Origin: a virus
Length of the DNA stretch: 33,009 nt
Direction: 5' to 3' (one strand)
IMG/VR virus record: IMGVR_UViG_3300035071_000100
Span: 1 to 33,009 of that record
Positions 1 through 9,700 of this stretch are shown one piece after another. Within the stretch, counting starts at the first letter, position 1. Every line of letters starts with the position of its first letter. The notes below the pieces were generated by a model. That model was given only the letters and a program-made list of their open reading frames with translations, was not told the origin of the DNA and made no database searches. The position numbers and the translations under genes are program-made.

Positions 1-32
1 ACGCGTTTGCGAAGATCGTCGGAAAGCGCCAT
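1..32 (-). CDS. IS630-type transposase, N-terminal fragment at the window edge
   Basis: The ATG at 32-30 on the minus strand opens a frame reading MALSDDLRKRV before the window ends. This is the characteristic opening of the helix-turn-helix domain of IS630-family transposases. A GGAGG Shine-Dalgarno sequence lies about 8 bases upstream of the ATG. Only ten or so codons are visible, so the family call rests on the N-terminal signature and the TA-bounded position; integrity of the gene is unknown. Confidence 0.5.
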   Translation of the reverse strand, partial: MALSDDLRKR

Positions 33-95
33 TCCTGCCGCCTCCTTCTCGCGGCAGAAATTATGAATCAGACTTCAGCCGATTCGGGAATCCTA
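1..95 (-). mobile_element. 5' end of an IS630-type insertion sequence, cut by the window edge
   Basis: Reading leftward, the element would begin just inside a TA dinucleotide at 94-95 with GGATTCCCGAATCGG. About 60 bases later comes a transposase start at 32. IS630/Tc1-mariner elements insert at TA and duplicate it, which fits this border. Only this end is visible, so the inverted repeat and the second TA cannot be checked. The element lies 43 bases beyond the stop of the Z1 gene and marks the left edge of the defence island. Confidence 0.5.
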
Positions 96-138
96 GACCG
101 ATTCAGAACGGTCGGAGCCCGCTCTAGATAGACCGCAG

Positions 139-2469
139 CTAGGTGGCAACCTTGGTGGCGAACACGCATGGCTCGGCGTCAGTGGGGGCGGCAAAAAGTG
201 GCCACCAGAACTTGTGCGCTGTCCAGCCCAGCTCCCGACCGCCCTCCTGCTGTAGCAGAATTAGCGCGGGCTTCGAGCGAGGCTCGCCTAGCACCTTCTT
301 GCGGAGCGCCGTGCCGAGGATCGAGCGGCCGGACTTGTCGCCTGAACCGGCTCGCGACAGCTTTCTGCCGGTCTCGGCGTAGATCAGGATCTTGCCGTCG
401 CCGTCCTTCGCGACGTCGGAGTAGTAATCGATTAGGCCGCGCATCGCGTCCCACTCGAACTCGACGGTATCGAACTCCATGCTTTTCGCGATGGCGTCGA
501 TGATCGCGATTGCCGTTTTGCGGTCGACTGCGACGAAGTCTCCGGTGTCACGCCACTCCGGCTTGATCAGGCGATCCAGATCGGCCTGGATCTTCGCCAT
601 GGTAGTGCCGCCCTTGGTCTGGAAGTCGCTGGGCAGCAGCATATCGTTGGGGGAGACGGCTACAACGTCGCTGAGCAGTACCTTATTGGGGGCGCAGGGG
701 CGCACCCGGCGCACGGCATCCGACTGGATAAACACAACTCCGGCATCGTGGGCGCCAGTCTCGAAGGCCTTCCTTAGTGAGCCCTCGAGTGTGTTGATGG
801 TGTAGAGCCGGTCATACACGGCCCGCGATGTATAGAAGCGAGTGACCGCCAGATCGCGACGGTCGCGATTGCCGTACATGCGGGAATGCTGGAGCACGGT
901 GTCGGCCTGCATCGTCTTCGGGTTGCGTCCATAGTAGAATGAGAGGAGGTTCGGGATGGTGATGCCACGATCGAGGATGTTGCCGCCCACCCAGATGTTG
1001 TAGGGCGTGCGCAGCTTGAGTTCTGCGTTGGTGTCCAGCAGGGCCATGACGTCGGTGTCCGAATTGACCTTCTCCACTGCCACGTCGTCGCTCTGCAGTG
1101 CATCGATGAAGGCGTCGAAGGCTTCCTCGCGAGGCGGCATCTTGCCCTTGTCGGCGAGGACTGACGTCTCTAGGTCCTCGAAAGCTGCGTCGAAGAGCGG
1201 ACGCAGTTGCGTCGGGTCGTTCTCGGCGGCACCGACGATCGCTTGGAATATCCAATCGATCACTTGGTCCTGCCATGCGTGTGCGGCGCGGGTGATGTCG
1301 TTGTGGATCACCATCGCGTATTTCTTCGCGCGCTCGCCCCCTTCCCGCTGCTGCCAGCGGCGCACACCCACAGCGACGATGAAAGTGATGATCGCCCGCC
1401 GCAATCCAGAGACGTTATCCGTCTCAAGCACGTTATTGGCGCTGATGCGCCGCTTGTCGGGACGGCGGAGAGCGTCTTGCTCCTGCTCGGCGACTTCGAC
1501 GATCAGCTTCGAGCGAGGATCGTCATCATCAAACTGACCAAAATAATCGTCGCCGCCGACATAGCCGGAGTGGATGGGGAGCAGCTTCGTGAACGCGGGG
1601 CGCTTCGGCTTGAACACGTAGTTCGTATTCGCCTCGTCGTAATCCTGCGGCTGGAGATACAGCGAGTAGGGGGTGGCCGTGACCTGCAGGAACGCTATGC
1701 CCTTTGTCATGTTGCGCAGCTGATCAATCTGATCGGCGATGGTGCCCTGGTTGACGTTGGCGTCGCCGCCCTTGCGTACGAAGCGGACGCTGGCGAGGTC
1801 GGCCTCGTCGTCCACGAGCAAGACCTTTCGATCGTGCAGGTCTTCGTGCTTCGTGATGAACTCGAGAAGGCGTTCGAGATTACGGGCCTGTTTCTTCGCG
1901 ACGACAACCACTTTTCTACGCAGCTCGCTACGGCGCAGAGTGCCCGGCAGGTTCATGATATCGACCACCAGGAACTCGTCGTCTTCGATGAACTCCGCGA
2001 AGTCGCCCTCAAGACGACGGACGGTCTGCGCTGAGAGCGTCTTGGTGCCCTTGGTCAGCACGATGGCCATGTCAAAGCCGCGATCGAAGGCTCGGGCGAT
2101 GACGCCCACGAATCCGCGGGTCTTGCCGGACTGGATTTTGCCGAGGAGCATGCCCGGCTTGTCGCCGGTGGTCGAGGCGCTCTCCAGCTCCTCGACGATT
2201 TCCTCGATACAGTTCGATAGCGCCTCATCGTCATTTCGGAAGCTCTTAAGACGAGGGTAGAAGGACGAAAATTCTTCCAGAGAGCCTAGCTTGCGGTTGT
2301 TGCGCATGAGCCAGGCGCGAATTTGAGTGCGTCGAAACACCGGGCCGGACGCGAGTTCCTTCAGCGGCTGCGGGAAATCGGACGAGCGCACCCGCCAGTT
2401 CGCAACCGCCTGCGTGCTGACGCCCGCCATGGTCGCGATTTCGTTGATGCCGACAAGATCATGCTCCAT
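139..2469 (-). CDS. HTH-Z1 domain ATPase, probable defence protein
   Basis: This 776-residue protein has an N-terminal helix-turn-helix (about residues 5-55). A P-loop ATPase follows, with Walker A GKIQSGKT (110-117), Walker B LLVDDEAD (217-224) and TATP (264-267). The Z1 core is at about 491-550, with VGGNILDRGITIP and DTVLQHSRMYG. Z1 proteins are helicase-like ATPases found repeatedly in phage-defence loci such as mzaABCDE; the mechanism is poorly known. The frame is open to 2598, but I chose the ATG at 2469 because AGGAG lies 7 bases upstream and a sigma70-like promoter (2501-2528) lies inside the longer version. The gene is divergent from the type I restriction operon. It may bind its own operator array through the HTH, but that is inference. 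No frameshift or missing motif is seen. Confidence 0.88.
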   Translation of the reverse strand: MEHDLVGINEIATMAGVSTQAVANWRVRSSDFPQPLKELASGPVFRRTQIRAWLMRNNRKLGSLEEFSSFYPRLKSFRNDDEALSNCIEEIVEELESASTTGDKPGMLLGKIQSGKTRGFVGVIARAFDRGFDMAIVLTKGTKTLSAQTVRRLEGDFAEFIEDDEFLVVDIMNLPGTLRRSELRRKVVVVAKKQARNLERLLEFITKHEDLHDRKVLLVDDEADLASVRFVRKGGDANVNQGTIADQIDQLRNMTKGIAFLQVTATPYSLYLQPQDYDEANTNYVFKPKRPAFTKLLPIHSGYVGGDDYFGQFDDDDPRSKLIVEVAEQEQDALRRPDKRRISANNVLETDNVSGLRRAIITFIVAVGVRRWQQREGGERAKKYAMVIHNDITRAAHAWQDQVIDWIFQAIVGAAENDPTQLRPLFDAAFEDLETSVLADKGKMPPREEAFDAFIDALQSDDVAVEKVNSDTDVMALLDTNAELKLRTPYNIWVGGNILDRGITIPNLLSFYYGRNPKTMQADTVLQHSRMYGNRDRRDLAVTRFYTSRAVYDRLYTINTLEGSLRKAFETGAHDAGVVFIQSDAVRRVRPCAPNKVLLSDVVAVSPNDMLLPSDFQTKGGTTMAKIQADLDRLIKPEWRDTGDFVAVDRKTAIAIIDAIAKSMEFDTVEFEWDAMRGLIDYYSDVAKDGDGKILIYAETGRKLSRAGSGDKSGRSILGTALRKKVLGEPRSKPALILLQQEGGRELGWTAHKFWWPLFAAPTDAEPCVFATKVAT

Positions 2470-2479
2470 AAATAACTCC

Positions 2480-2539
2480 TGTGAGCGATTGTCACAAGTG
2501 TGTATATCATTCACATCTATGGCGTCAACATCTGTGACG
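2480..2539. promoter_or_regulatory. three tandem 17-bp inverted repeats, probable operator array
   Basis: Three dyads share one geometry of 5-bp arms and a 7-bp spacer. They are TGTGAGCGATTGTCACA (2480-2496), TGTGTATATCATTCACA (2499-2515) and CGTCAACATCTGTGACG (2523-2539). The second has one arm mismatch; the others have perfect arms. The third covers the -35, the second covers the -10, and the first covers the start region up to the Shine-Dalgarno sequence. Such a layout would allow tight repression by a dimeric DNA-binding protein. The Z1 protein's own HTH is the nearest candidate regulator. The 7-bp spacer differs from the 6-bp spacer of a classical CRP site. The rest of the 2470-2767 divergent region shows no convincing promoter for hsdM. 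Confidence 0.6.
2501..2528 (-). promoter_or_regulatory. sigma70-like promoter of the HTH-Z1 gene
   Basis: On the minus strand, TTGACG (plus 2523-2528) and TATACA (plus 2501-2506) are separated by exactly 16 bases. Both are close to the TTGACA/TATAAT consensus. Transcription would begin near 2494 and give a short leader of about 25 bases before the ATG at 2469. The AGGAG ribosome site is at 2476-2480. Confidence 0.7.
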
Positions 2540-2767
2540 TTGTCGGTTAGCTTCGATTGGCTGGCCCTGACAGGAGGCTCACCGATAAAGGCAGCCAAGG
2601 TCAGCGGCCCCTTCTGACCGCATAGCCATGGGAAGCCGTCGGAGAGGACGCGTTCCTGCCCTTTCTAATTGTTAAGATTCAGATAGACCGCTCGATATTG
2701 AAGCCATAGCCGCGCATAATGAGGCATTGTCCGAATCAGAAATCTGGACGACTGGAGCGTGCGGCCA

Positions 2768-5455
2768 ATGGCCAAGTTGACCCTTGAAAAACTCGAACGC
2801 CATCTGTTCGCCGCAGCGGACATCCTCCGCGGTAAAATGGACGCGTCGGAGTTCAAGGAATACATTTTCGGCATCTTGTTTCTGAAGCGATGCTCGGACG
2901 TGTTCGTGCAGCAACGCGACAAGATTATTAAAGAGCAGCGCGCGCAGGGGCGCACCGAAGATGAGGCGCTCCAACGGGCCGATCATCCGTCTTCATATCA
3001 AAAAACATTCTTTGTTCCGACCGTTGCCCGATGGGGGCGGCTGCTGAACGACGTACATTCGAATGTCGCAAACGAGTTGAACAAGGCTCTGGCGGGCTTG
3101 GAAAACTCGAACCACCAGGCGCTGTCCGGTGTTCTCGGTCACATCAATTTCGCCCGTAAGGTCGGCGAATCTGAAATCCCCGACGAGAAGCTGCGGCGGC
3201 TCATCAGCCACTTCAACAAGTACCGGCTTCTGGACGATGATTTCGAGTTTCCGGACCTCCTCGGCGCTGCCTATGAGTATCTCATCAGCGAATTCGCTGA
3301 CTCGGCCGGCAAGAAGGCTGGCGAGTTCTACACCCCAAGAGGGGTCGTGCAGCTCATGGTGCGGATCCTCGACCCGCAGGGTGGCACGTCGCTCTACGAC
3401 CCGACCTGTGGCAGCGGCGGCATGCTGAACCAGGGGAACGAGCACGCCCTCCAGCACGGAGGGCCGCGGCTGCGCCTCTATGGGCAGGAAGACAACGGGG
3501 CTGTCTGGGCGATTTGCCGGATGAACCTGCTGCTACATGGCGTTCCCGACGCCGACATCCGGAATGGCGACACGCTGCTCGAACCGAAACACATCGAGGA
3601 TGGCCGCCTGATGCGCTTCGACCGGGTGATCGCCAATCCGCCTTTCAGCCAGAACTACACCAAGCGCGGCATCCAGTTCGGCGACCGCTTCCGCTTCGGC
3701 TGGTGCCCGACGACGGGCAAGAAGGCCGACCTGATGTTCGCGCAGCACATGCTGGCGAGCCTCAAGCAGAACGGAAAGATGGCGGTCGTGATGCCCCACG
3801 GCGTGCTGTTCCGCGGCGGGGAAGAGAAGAAGATCAGGATCGCGCTACTCAAGGACGACTGCATCGAGGCGGTCATCGGTCTGCCGCAGAATCTCTTCTA
3901 TGGAACCGGCATCCCGGCCTGTGTCCTGGTGATGCGCCATCCCGGCGGCAAGCCGGATGAGCGCAAGGGCAAGGTGCTGTTCATCAACGCCGACCGCGAA
4001 TATCGCGAAGGCCGTGCGCAGAACTTCATCGATCCGGAGCACATCGAGAAGGTTGTCAGCGCTTATGATGCGTTTGTCGACGTGCCTGGCTTCGCGGCCG
4101 TGCTCGACAACAAGGCCATCATTGAGGACGAAGCCGGAAACCTGAACATCCGTCGCTACGCCGACAGCAGCCCGCCGCCGGAACCCCATGACGTGCGGGC
4201 GCACCTTCATGGCGGTGTGCCAAAGCGCGAGATCGAAGCCATCCGCCCTCAGGCGATTGCGCAGGGCTTCGACGTTGGCACGCCGTTCTCCGACCGCGAT
4301 CCCGACTACGCCGAATTCGCGCCTACTGTGGCGAAGCGGGCCGACATCCGTGCATTGGTGGAAACGGATGCTGGCGTCGCCGGCCGGGCCGGAGAAATGC
4401 TAGGCGCCTTTGATACGTGGTGGGCTTCGGCGCAGACAGGGCTAGCTGATCTGCCAGAAACCAAGCGCCTCATGCCGCTGCGGCGGGAGCTGCTCGACAG
4501 TTTCGAGCCAGCCATGCTGCCGGTGGGCTGCGTCGATCGCTATGCGCTGATGGGCGCCATCGCGGGCTGGTGGGACGAAATCCGCTACGAGCTGCGCGTC
4601 ATCGTCGAGAACGGGTTCGCCGAGCTTGTCGACGGCTGGGTCGAGACGCTCCGCTCCGCGCTCGAAGACGAAGAGGCCGACGACGACGAGGACAGCGACG
4701 TCAAGAAGACCGTGAAGGTGACACTGGAGGAGCTGCTCGCGCATCCCTTCGTGCGGCACCGGATGGCCGACTATGTGACCCAACTCTCTGCGGCGCAGGC
4801 CGAGGTGGAGCGCATCAAGGCCGAGAAGGAAGCCTGGGAAACCGGCGACGGTGTCGATGGCGCCGAGGACTGGATGGACGAGGCCGAGGACGGCGCCACG
4901 CTGCCCAAAGTGCTGGAGAAGCGCCGCAAGGACCTGCGCGCCGAGATGGGCGAGGATGACAAGCGCCGCAAGGAGCTGGTGAAGACCACACCCGCCGGAA
5001 AGCCGTCCAAGGGCTCCATCGACTGGATGCGGGCGCAGGGCATGAACGTTCGGGAGGTCGAGGCCGAACTTGCCGACCTCAATCGCCGTCTCGCGCCGCT
5101 TGTCGACGAGGCGGAGACCATCGATGCCATGCTCGCCCCCTATGAAGTGATCAAGGAGGAGCTGAAGACGGCGCGCGCCACGCTGCGGCGGCTGAAAGCG
5201 GCTTTTGTCGAGCGGCTGACCGCAGCGCGGGCCGAACTCGATGACGACGATTGCCGCGAACTGGTGCTGACCATCGACCGTGAGCGGCTGTTCGACCGGC
5301 TGGAACGCGCTCGTGCGCGTCGGGTGGGCGTCCTGGTATCCTGCCTCCAGCGCCTCTCGGACAAGTATTGGGTCAGCCTCAAGAACATCGAAGGGCGAAG
5401 GGCTGATGCAACGTCGCTGCTGGATGGATACCTGAAGGAGCTCGGGTATGCCTGA
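2768..5455 (+). CDS. hsdM: type I restriction-modification DNA methyltransferase subunit HsdM, long form
   Basis: HsdM transfers a methyl group from S-adenosylmethionine to adenine in the site chosen by HsdS, and it is also needed in the restriction complex. In this 895-residue protein the N-terminal HsdM domain is followed by the SAM motif DPTCGSGGM (211-219) and the catalytic NPPF (290-293) of N6-adenine methyltransferases. HsdM proteins are commonly about 500-550 residues. Here about 350 more follow: an acidic stretch (around 640-655), then highly charged, probably coiled-coil sequence. I prefer the ATG at 2768 because GGAG at 2754-2757 is 10 bases away; the upstream in-frame GTG at 2759 is only one base from it. 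The end overlaps hsdS by 8 bases, implying coupled translation. Confidence 0.95.
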   Translation: MAKLTLEKLERHLFAAADILRGKMDASEFKEYIFGILFLKRCSDVFVQQRDKIIKEQRAQGRTEDEALQRADHPSSYQKTFFVPTVARWGRLLNDVHSNVANELNKALAGLENSNHQALSGVLGHINFARKVGESEIPDEKLRRLISHFNKYRLLDDDFEFPDLLGAAYEYLISEFADSAGKKAGEFYTPRGVVQLMVRILDPQGGTSLYDPTCGSGGMLNQGNEHALQHGGPRLRLYGQEDNGAVWAICRMNLLLHGVPDADIRNGDTLLEPKHIEDGRLMRFDRVIANPPFSQNYTKRGIQFGDRFRFGWCPTTGKKADLMFAQHMLASLKQNGKMAVVMPHGVLFRGGEEKKIRIALLKDDCIEAVIGLPQNLFYGTGIPACVLVMRHPGGKPDERKGKVLFINADREYREGRAQNFIDPEHIEKVVSAYDAFVDVPGFAAVLDNKAIIEDEAGNLNIRRYADSSPPPEPHDVRAHLHGGVPKREIEAIRPQAIAQGFDVGTPFSDRDPDYAEFAPTVAKRADIRALVETDAGVAGRAGEMLGAFDTWWASAQTGLADLPETKRLMPLRRELLDSFEPAMLPVGCVDRYALMGAIAGWWDEIRYELRVIVENGFAELVDGWVETLRSALEDEEADDDEDSDVKKTVKVTLEELLAHPFVRHRMADYVTQLSAAQAEVERIKAEKEAWETGDGVDGAEDWMDEAEDGATLPKVLEKRRKDLRAEMGEDDKRRKELVKTTPAGKPSKGSIDWMRAQGMNVREVEAELADLNRRLAPLVDEAETIDAMLAPYEVIKEELKTARATLRRLKAAFVERLTAARAELDDDDCRELVLTIDRERLFDRLERARARRVGVLVSCLQRLSDKYWVSLKNIEGRRADATSLLDGYLKELGYA

Positions 5456-6752
5456 AGCCTTTGATCGCGATCTCCCCTTGGGTGCACTCATCAAGGAAAG
5501 TTTTGCAGGCGAATGGGGGCTGGAAACGCCGCAGCTCGGGTTCGTTCGCTCGCGCGTCGTCCGATCGACGGAAATCGACGATGATGGCAGCGTCGCGCTG
5601 ACGACAGCCGTGGAGCGCTTCATTCCGTCTGAAAAGGTTGCCGCAAAAGGCCTTCGGGACGGAGATATTGTAATCGAGTCAGCTGGTGGTTCTCCAGCGC
5701 GACCCGTCGGCCGGCCCGCAATATTGCGCGTGGATGATTATTCATCGCCTATTATGTCATCGAACTTTGTTAGAACACTCAGGTTCGACACAGAGAAGAT
5801 TACGCAAAATTTCGCGATTCATGCTCTCCGCCGCCTTTACGCTCAGCCGCGCTTTGGCGTCACTCAGCAGAAGACCACCGGTATCATCAACTTGAACTTT
5901 GGTGAGTTCCAAAAGCTTCGGATTTGGGTGCCAGGAACTGTCGATCTTCAGGCATTGATCGCGGACATCCTCGATGCCGTCGATGATGCGGTCCTTGAAG
6001 CCGATGCACTGTTCGAGAAACTGCGGACAGTTCGCGTCGGCATGATCGACGACTTGCTCACGCGTGGCGTGGCAGATGACGGCTCACCCCGCGTGTCATC
6101 TGCGCTAGTCAAGACAATGGTCGGCCCGCGCCCGGGGACATGGAAAGTCGCGAACTTGGGCCGCTTCGTCGTCGGCGCGGAGTATGGCACCAACCTCTCC
6201 TTGGGTGACAGCAGCGCGGGCATCCCCGTCCTGCGGATGAACAACATCCAGGACGGTGAGTTTGATCTGTCCGATCTGAAATATGCGCCGGCTCATGCGG
6301 TCGAGCGATTCCGGGTGCAGCGCGACGATGTGCTGTTCAACCGCACCAACAGCTGGGAGCATGTGGGCAAGGCCGCGATCTGGCGGCACGACGAACCTGG
6401 CCCTGCCTTCGCGTCCTATCTCGTGCGCCTTCACTGCGGCGACGAACTGCTGCCCGAGTTCCTTCACCTCTGGCTGAATTGGGCGCCGGTCCAGCGCGCC
6501 ATCCGGCAGTTCGCCACGCCGGGCGTCCAGCAAGTCAACATCAATCCGACCAACTTGCGGCGGGCCTTGATTGCGGTGCCGGACACCTTGGACGAACAAC
6601 GCGCCATCATCGAACGCGTGAATGGTGTCTCCTCGGCCACTGAGGATCACCGTCGTGAGCGCGCCAAGCTGGCGTCCCTTCGCGAAGGGTTGCGCGATGA
6701 CCTCCTCAGTGGCCGCAAGCCTGTTGCCGCCATTCGGGAGGCGGCCGAATGA
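5448..6752 (+). CDS. hsdS: type I restriction-modification specificity subunit HsdS
   Basis: HsdS sets the bipartite DNA target of the complex with two target-recognition domains (TRDs) held apart by conserved helices. In this 434-residue protein TRD1 covers about residues 10-160. A helical spacer follows at about 165-205 with [19 protein letters not shown]2 covers about 215-375 and the second helical repeat ([11 protein letters not shown]) starts near 380. The length is normal for the family. DNA encoding TRD1 (roughly 5620-5950) is visibly richer in A and T than that for TRD2, suggesting TRD1 was exchanged by recombination. The recognition sequence cannot be read from sequence alone. The gene overlaps hsdM by 8 bases and hsdR by 4 (ATGA). 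Confidence 0.93.
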   Translation: MPEAFDRDLPLGALIKESFAGEWGLETPQLGFVRSRVVRSTEIDDDGSVALTTAVERFIPSEKVAAKGLRDGDIVIESAGGSPARPVGRPAILRVDDYSSPIMSSNFVRTLRFDTEKITQNFAIHALRRLYAQPRFGVTQQKTTGIINLNFGEFQKLRIWVPGTVDLQALIADILDAVDDAVLEADALFEKLRTVRVGMIDDLLTRGVADDGSPRVSSALVKTMVGPRPGTWKVANLGRFVVGAEYGTNLSLGDSSAGIPVLRMNNIQDGEFDLSDLKYAPAHAVERFRVQRDDVLFNRTNSWEHVGKAAIWRHDEPGPAFASYLVRLHCGDELLPEFLHLWLNWAPVQRAIRQFATPGVQQVNINPTNLRRALIAVPDTLDEQRAIIERVNGVSSATEDHRRERAKLASLREGLRDDLLSGRKPVAAIREAAE

Positions 6753-9700
6753 CCCAGCTGGACCGCCTGGATGAGCTCAATGTCGTCGAACGTCCGCTGC
6801 TGCGCCAACTGGGCGCGATGGGCTGGCGCCATGTCGAGGGCGCCGACGAAGACCCGTCCAGCGGCCGCAAGGACTATCATCTGCTCGGCCGTACCGATTT
6901 TCAGCAGACGCTGCTGCGCGACCGGCTTGAGGCCGCGCTGCGCCGCCTGAACCGCAACGACGATGGTTCCGAATGGCTGGATGACCGCCGTATCACCCAG
7001 GCGATCTCGCAGCTCGAGCGGCCGACCGCGAAGGACTTCATCGCGATCAACGAGGAGCTGCACGACAAGATCGTGCGTGGTGTGAATGTCTCCGGCCCCG
7101 ACGGCGAGCACGAGCGCCGCGTGCGCTTCGTCGGGTTTGAGCCGGGCGACGAGAACGAGTTCATCGCGGTGAACCAGTTCCGCGTCGATCCGCCGGGCGC
7201 CAGTGGTGTGTCCGGCTTTATCGTGCCGGACGTCGTGCTCTTCGTGAACGGCCTGCCATTGGTGGTGATCGAGGCCAAGAGTCCCGCCGTCACTGACCCC
7301 ATCGCCACCGCCATCGACCAGATGCGCCGCTATGCCAATCGCCGCATTCCCGAGAAGAATGAGGGCGCGGAGCGGCTGTTCTGGACGAACCAGCTTCTGG
7401 TCGCCACCGACTATTACGACGCGCGTGTCGGCTCCGTCACGGCCCGGCCTGACGATTTCCTGCCTTGGCGCTCGGTCAAGCCGATCGGCATCGAGCATAC
7501 GCGCGCCGCCAATGACGAGGTGTGCCGCGAGATCGGCAAGGCGCCCGGCACCGAATTGGTCCAGCAGGAGGTGCTCGCCGCCGGTCTTCTGCGGCCGGCA
7601 TACCTGCTCGACGCGATGCGCTCGTTCACTGTCTTCATGACTACGGACGATGGCGTGCGGATCAAGGTCGTGCCGCGCTATCAGCAATTCCGGTCGGTCC
7701 ACATCGCGCTTAACCGGCTGCGCGAAGGCAAGACCCGCCGCCAGGACGGCATGACGGATCGTCGGGGCGGCATCATCTGGCACACGCAAGGCTCGGGGAA
7801 GAGCCTGACCATGGTGTTCCTGGTCAAGAAACTGCGGACAGTCCCCGAGCTTCGGCGGTTCAAGGTGGTCGTGGTCACGGACCGGACCGATCTCGAGGAC
7901 CAGCTGTCGAAGACCGCGAAGCTCGCCGGTCAGGTCATGCGCGTGGCGCGAAACGCCGATGGCGCGAAAGCGGATCTGGGCCGCCAGGAACCCGACCTGG
8001 TGTTCGTGATGATCCAGAAGCTGCAAGAGCGGAATGGCGGTGGCGACGAGCAGGAGATCGTGTTCGCTGCCGAGAATGACGAGCGCCAGGTTGCGGAGAG
8101 TGATGCGCTGCTCCCCGCCAAGCCCGATCAGTTGCGGTCGGGCAAGTTGGTTGCGAAGATCGGCGAGCGACAGGCGTTCCCCGTCTTGAACGAGAGCGAG
8201 GACGTCCTCGTCCTCATCGATGAGGCGCACCGCTCGCATACGAGCGGGCTGCACCAGAACCTTCTGGACGCTCTGCCGAACGCTGCACGGATCGGGTTCA
8301 CCGGAACCCCGATCGAGGAGAAGAGCAAGAAGAAGACACGGGAGATTTTCGGCACCTACATCGACCGTTACCTCCTGCGGGACGCCGAGGCTGACGGCGC
8401 GATCGTGAAGATCCTCTACGAGGGGCGTGAACTGAAAGCCGATGTGACCGACAAGGGAACGTTGGATGGACTGTTCGATGCCACCTTTGCCGGGAAGTCT
8501 TCCGAGGAGCGGGAGGCGATCAAGGATCGCTATGCAACACGTGCGCGCGTTCTGAATGCCGCCGACCCGCTGAATGCCAAGGCGATTGACGTGCTCCGGC
8601 ACTACATCGTTAACATCCTTCCCAACGATTTGAAGGCGCAGCTCGTCGCCTCCAGCCGGGAACTAGCAGTACAGTACGTCGACGCGTTGAATAACGCCCG
8701 CGACGAGATTGTTGCCGCCATCGAAGGCGCTGCGGACATCTTGAAGGATATCGACCCGGAAGATGCTCAAGATGCGGGCGGCGACGTGGCGTTCCTTGCC
8801 ACCGCGCTGCCATACCTCGACGCGATCAAATCCCTGGAATTCGCGGCCGTTATCTCTGTGGACCACAATGACCTGCCTCATCTGAAAGCGTGGGGCGGCA
8901 CGACAGAGATCAAGCAGCGGATCGAGCGGTTCAAGAAGCCGCTTTCCCGGGATGCTCTCGCAATGCTGGTGGTAAAGAGCAAGCTGCTCACTGGCTTCGA
9001 CGCCAAAGTCGAACAGGCGATGTATCTCGACCGCGCCATCTCGGGCGCCGAACTGCTCCAGGCGATCGCCCGCACCAATCGCACAGCCGGGGAAGCCAAG
9101 CGGTTTGGCATTATCGTGGATTACTACGGCGTTGGAAAGAATCTGGCAGACGCGTTGGCGCTTTATGACGCCGAGGATCAGAGCGATTTGACCGGTGGGA
9201 TTGGCAAGCCAGAAGAACTGCTGCCTGAGCTTCGCCAAGCCCGTGATGCAGTGATCAAGCACTTTGCCGATGTCGGCATAACACTCGGAACCGATCTGCA
9301 AGCATATGTCGATGCTTGCATTGGAACGCTCAAGGACCAGAAGTTTCGAGCGCAGTTCCTAGTTCTTGTGAAAAGCCTCATCGGTCTGTTCGACACGCTG
9401 ATGCCCCGCCCAGAGGCAAGGCCGTTTACCAAGGACGTGAAGATTTTCGCATTTATCGCCAAAGCTGCTGCGAACCTCTACCGGGACGGCACGCTTGACG
9501 TACGTGGCGTGGCGCACAAAGTTCAAGCCATGCTTGATGCCTTCATCCAGGCGCATGGCATCGATCCCAAAATTCCGCCCATCGAGATCCTCGATCCAAA
9601 CTTTGCAGCGGAGGTTTCGCGCAAGAAGACCGATCGTGCCAAGGCGGCCGAGATGGAAAATGCTCTACGTCACCATATTTCGATTTCGTTCGAAAAGGAC

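Noticed and set aside
96-113. Intrinsic terminator after the Z1 gene
   Set aside because: GACCG/CGGTC makes only a 5-bp stem with an 8-base loop and no T run follows on the minus strand.
1207-2034. Long rightward open frame opposite the Z1 gene
   Set aside because: It is an antisense shadow of a clear ATPase gene in GC-rich DNA, without domains or a ribosome site.
2480-2496. CRP binding site (TGTGA...TCACA)
   Set aside because: The spacer is 7 rather than 6 bases and two further dyads share the 7-base spacer, pointing to another regulator.
2470-2598. N-terminal 43-residue extension of the Z1 protein from the upstream start at 2598
   Set aside because: The promoter at 2501-2528 lies inside it and the ATG at 2469 has a textbook AGGAG 7 bases upstream.
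4442-5623. Long leftward open frame opposite hsdM/hsdS
   Set aside because: It crosses two well-supported genes on the other strand and has no recognisable protein pattern.
6647-8602. 651-codon leftward frame opposite hsdR
   Set aside because: HsdR motifs are intact in the rightward frame; the reverse frame is a codon-bias artefact of GC-rich DNA.
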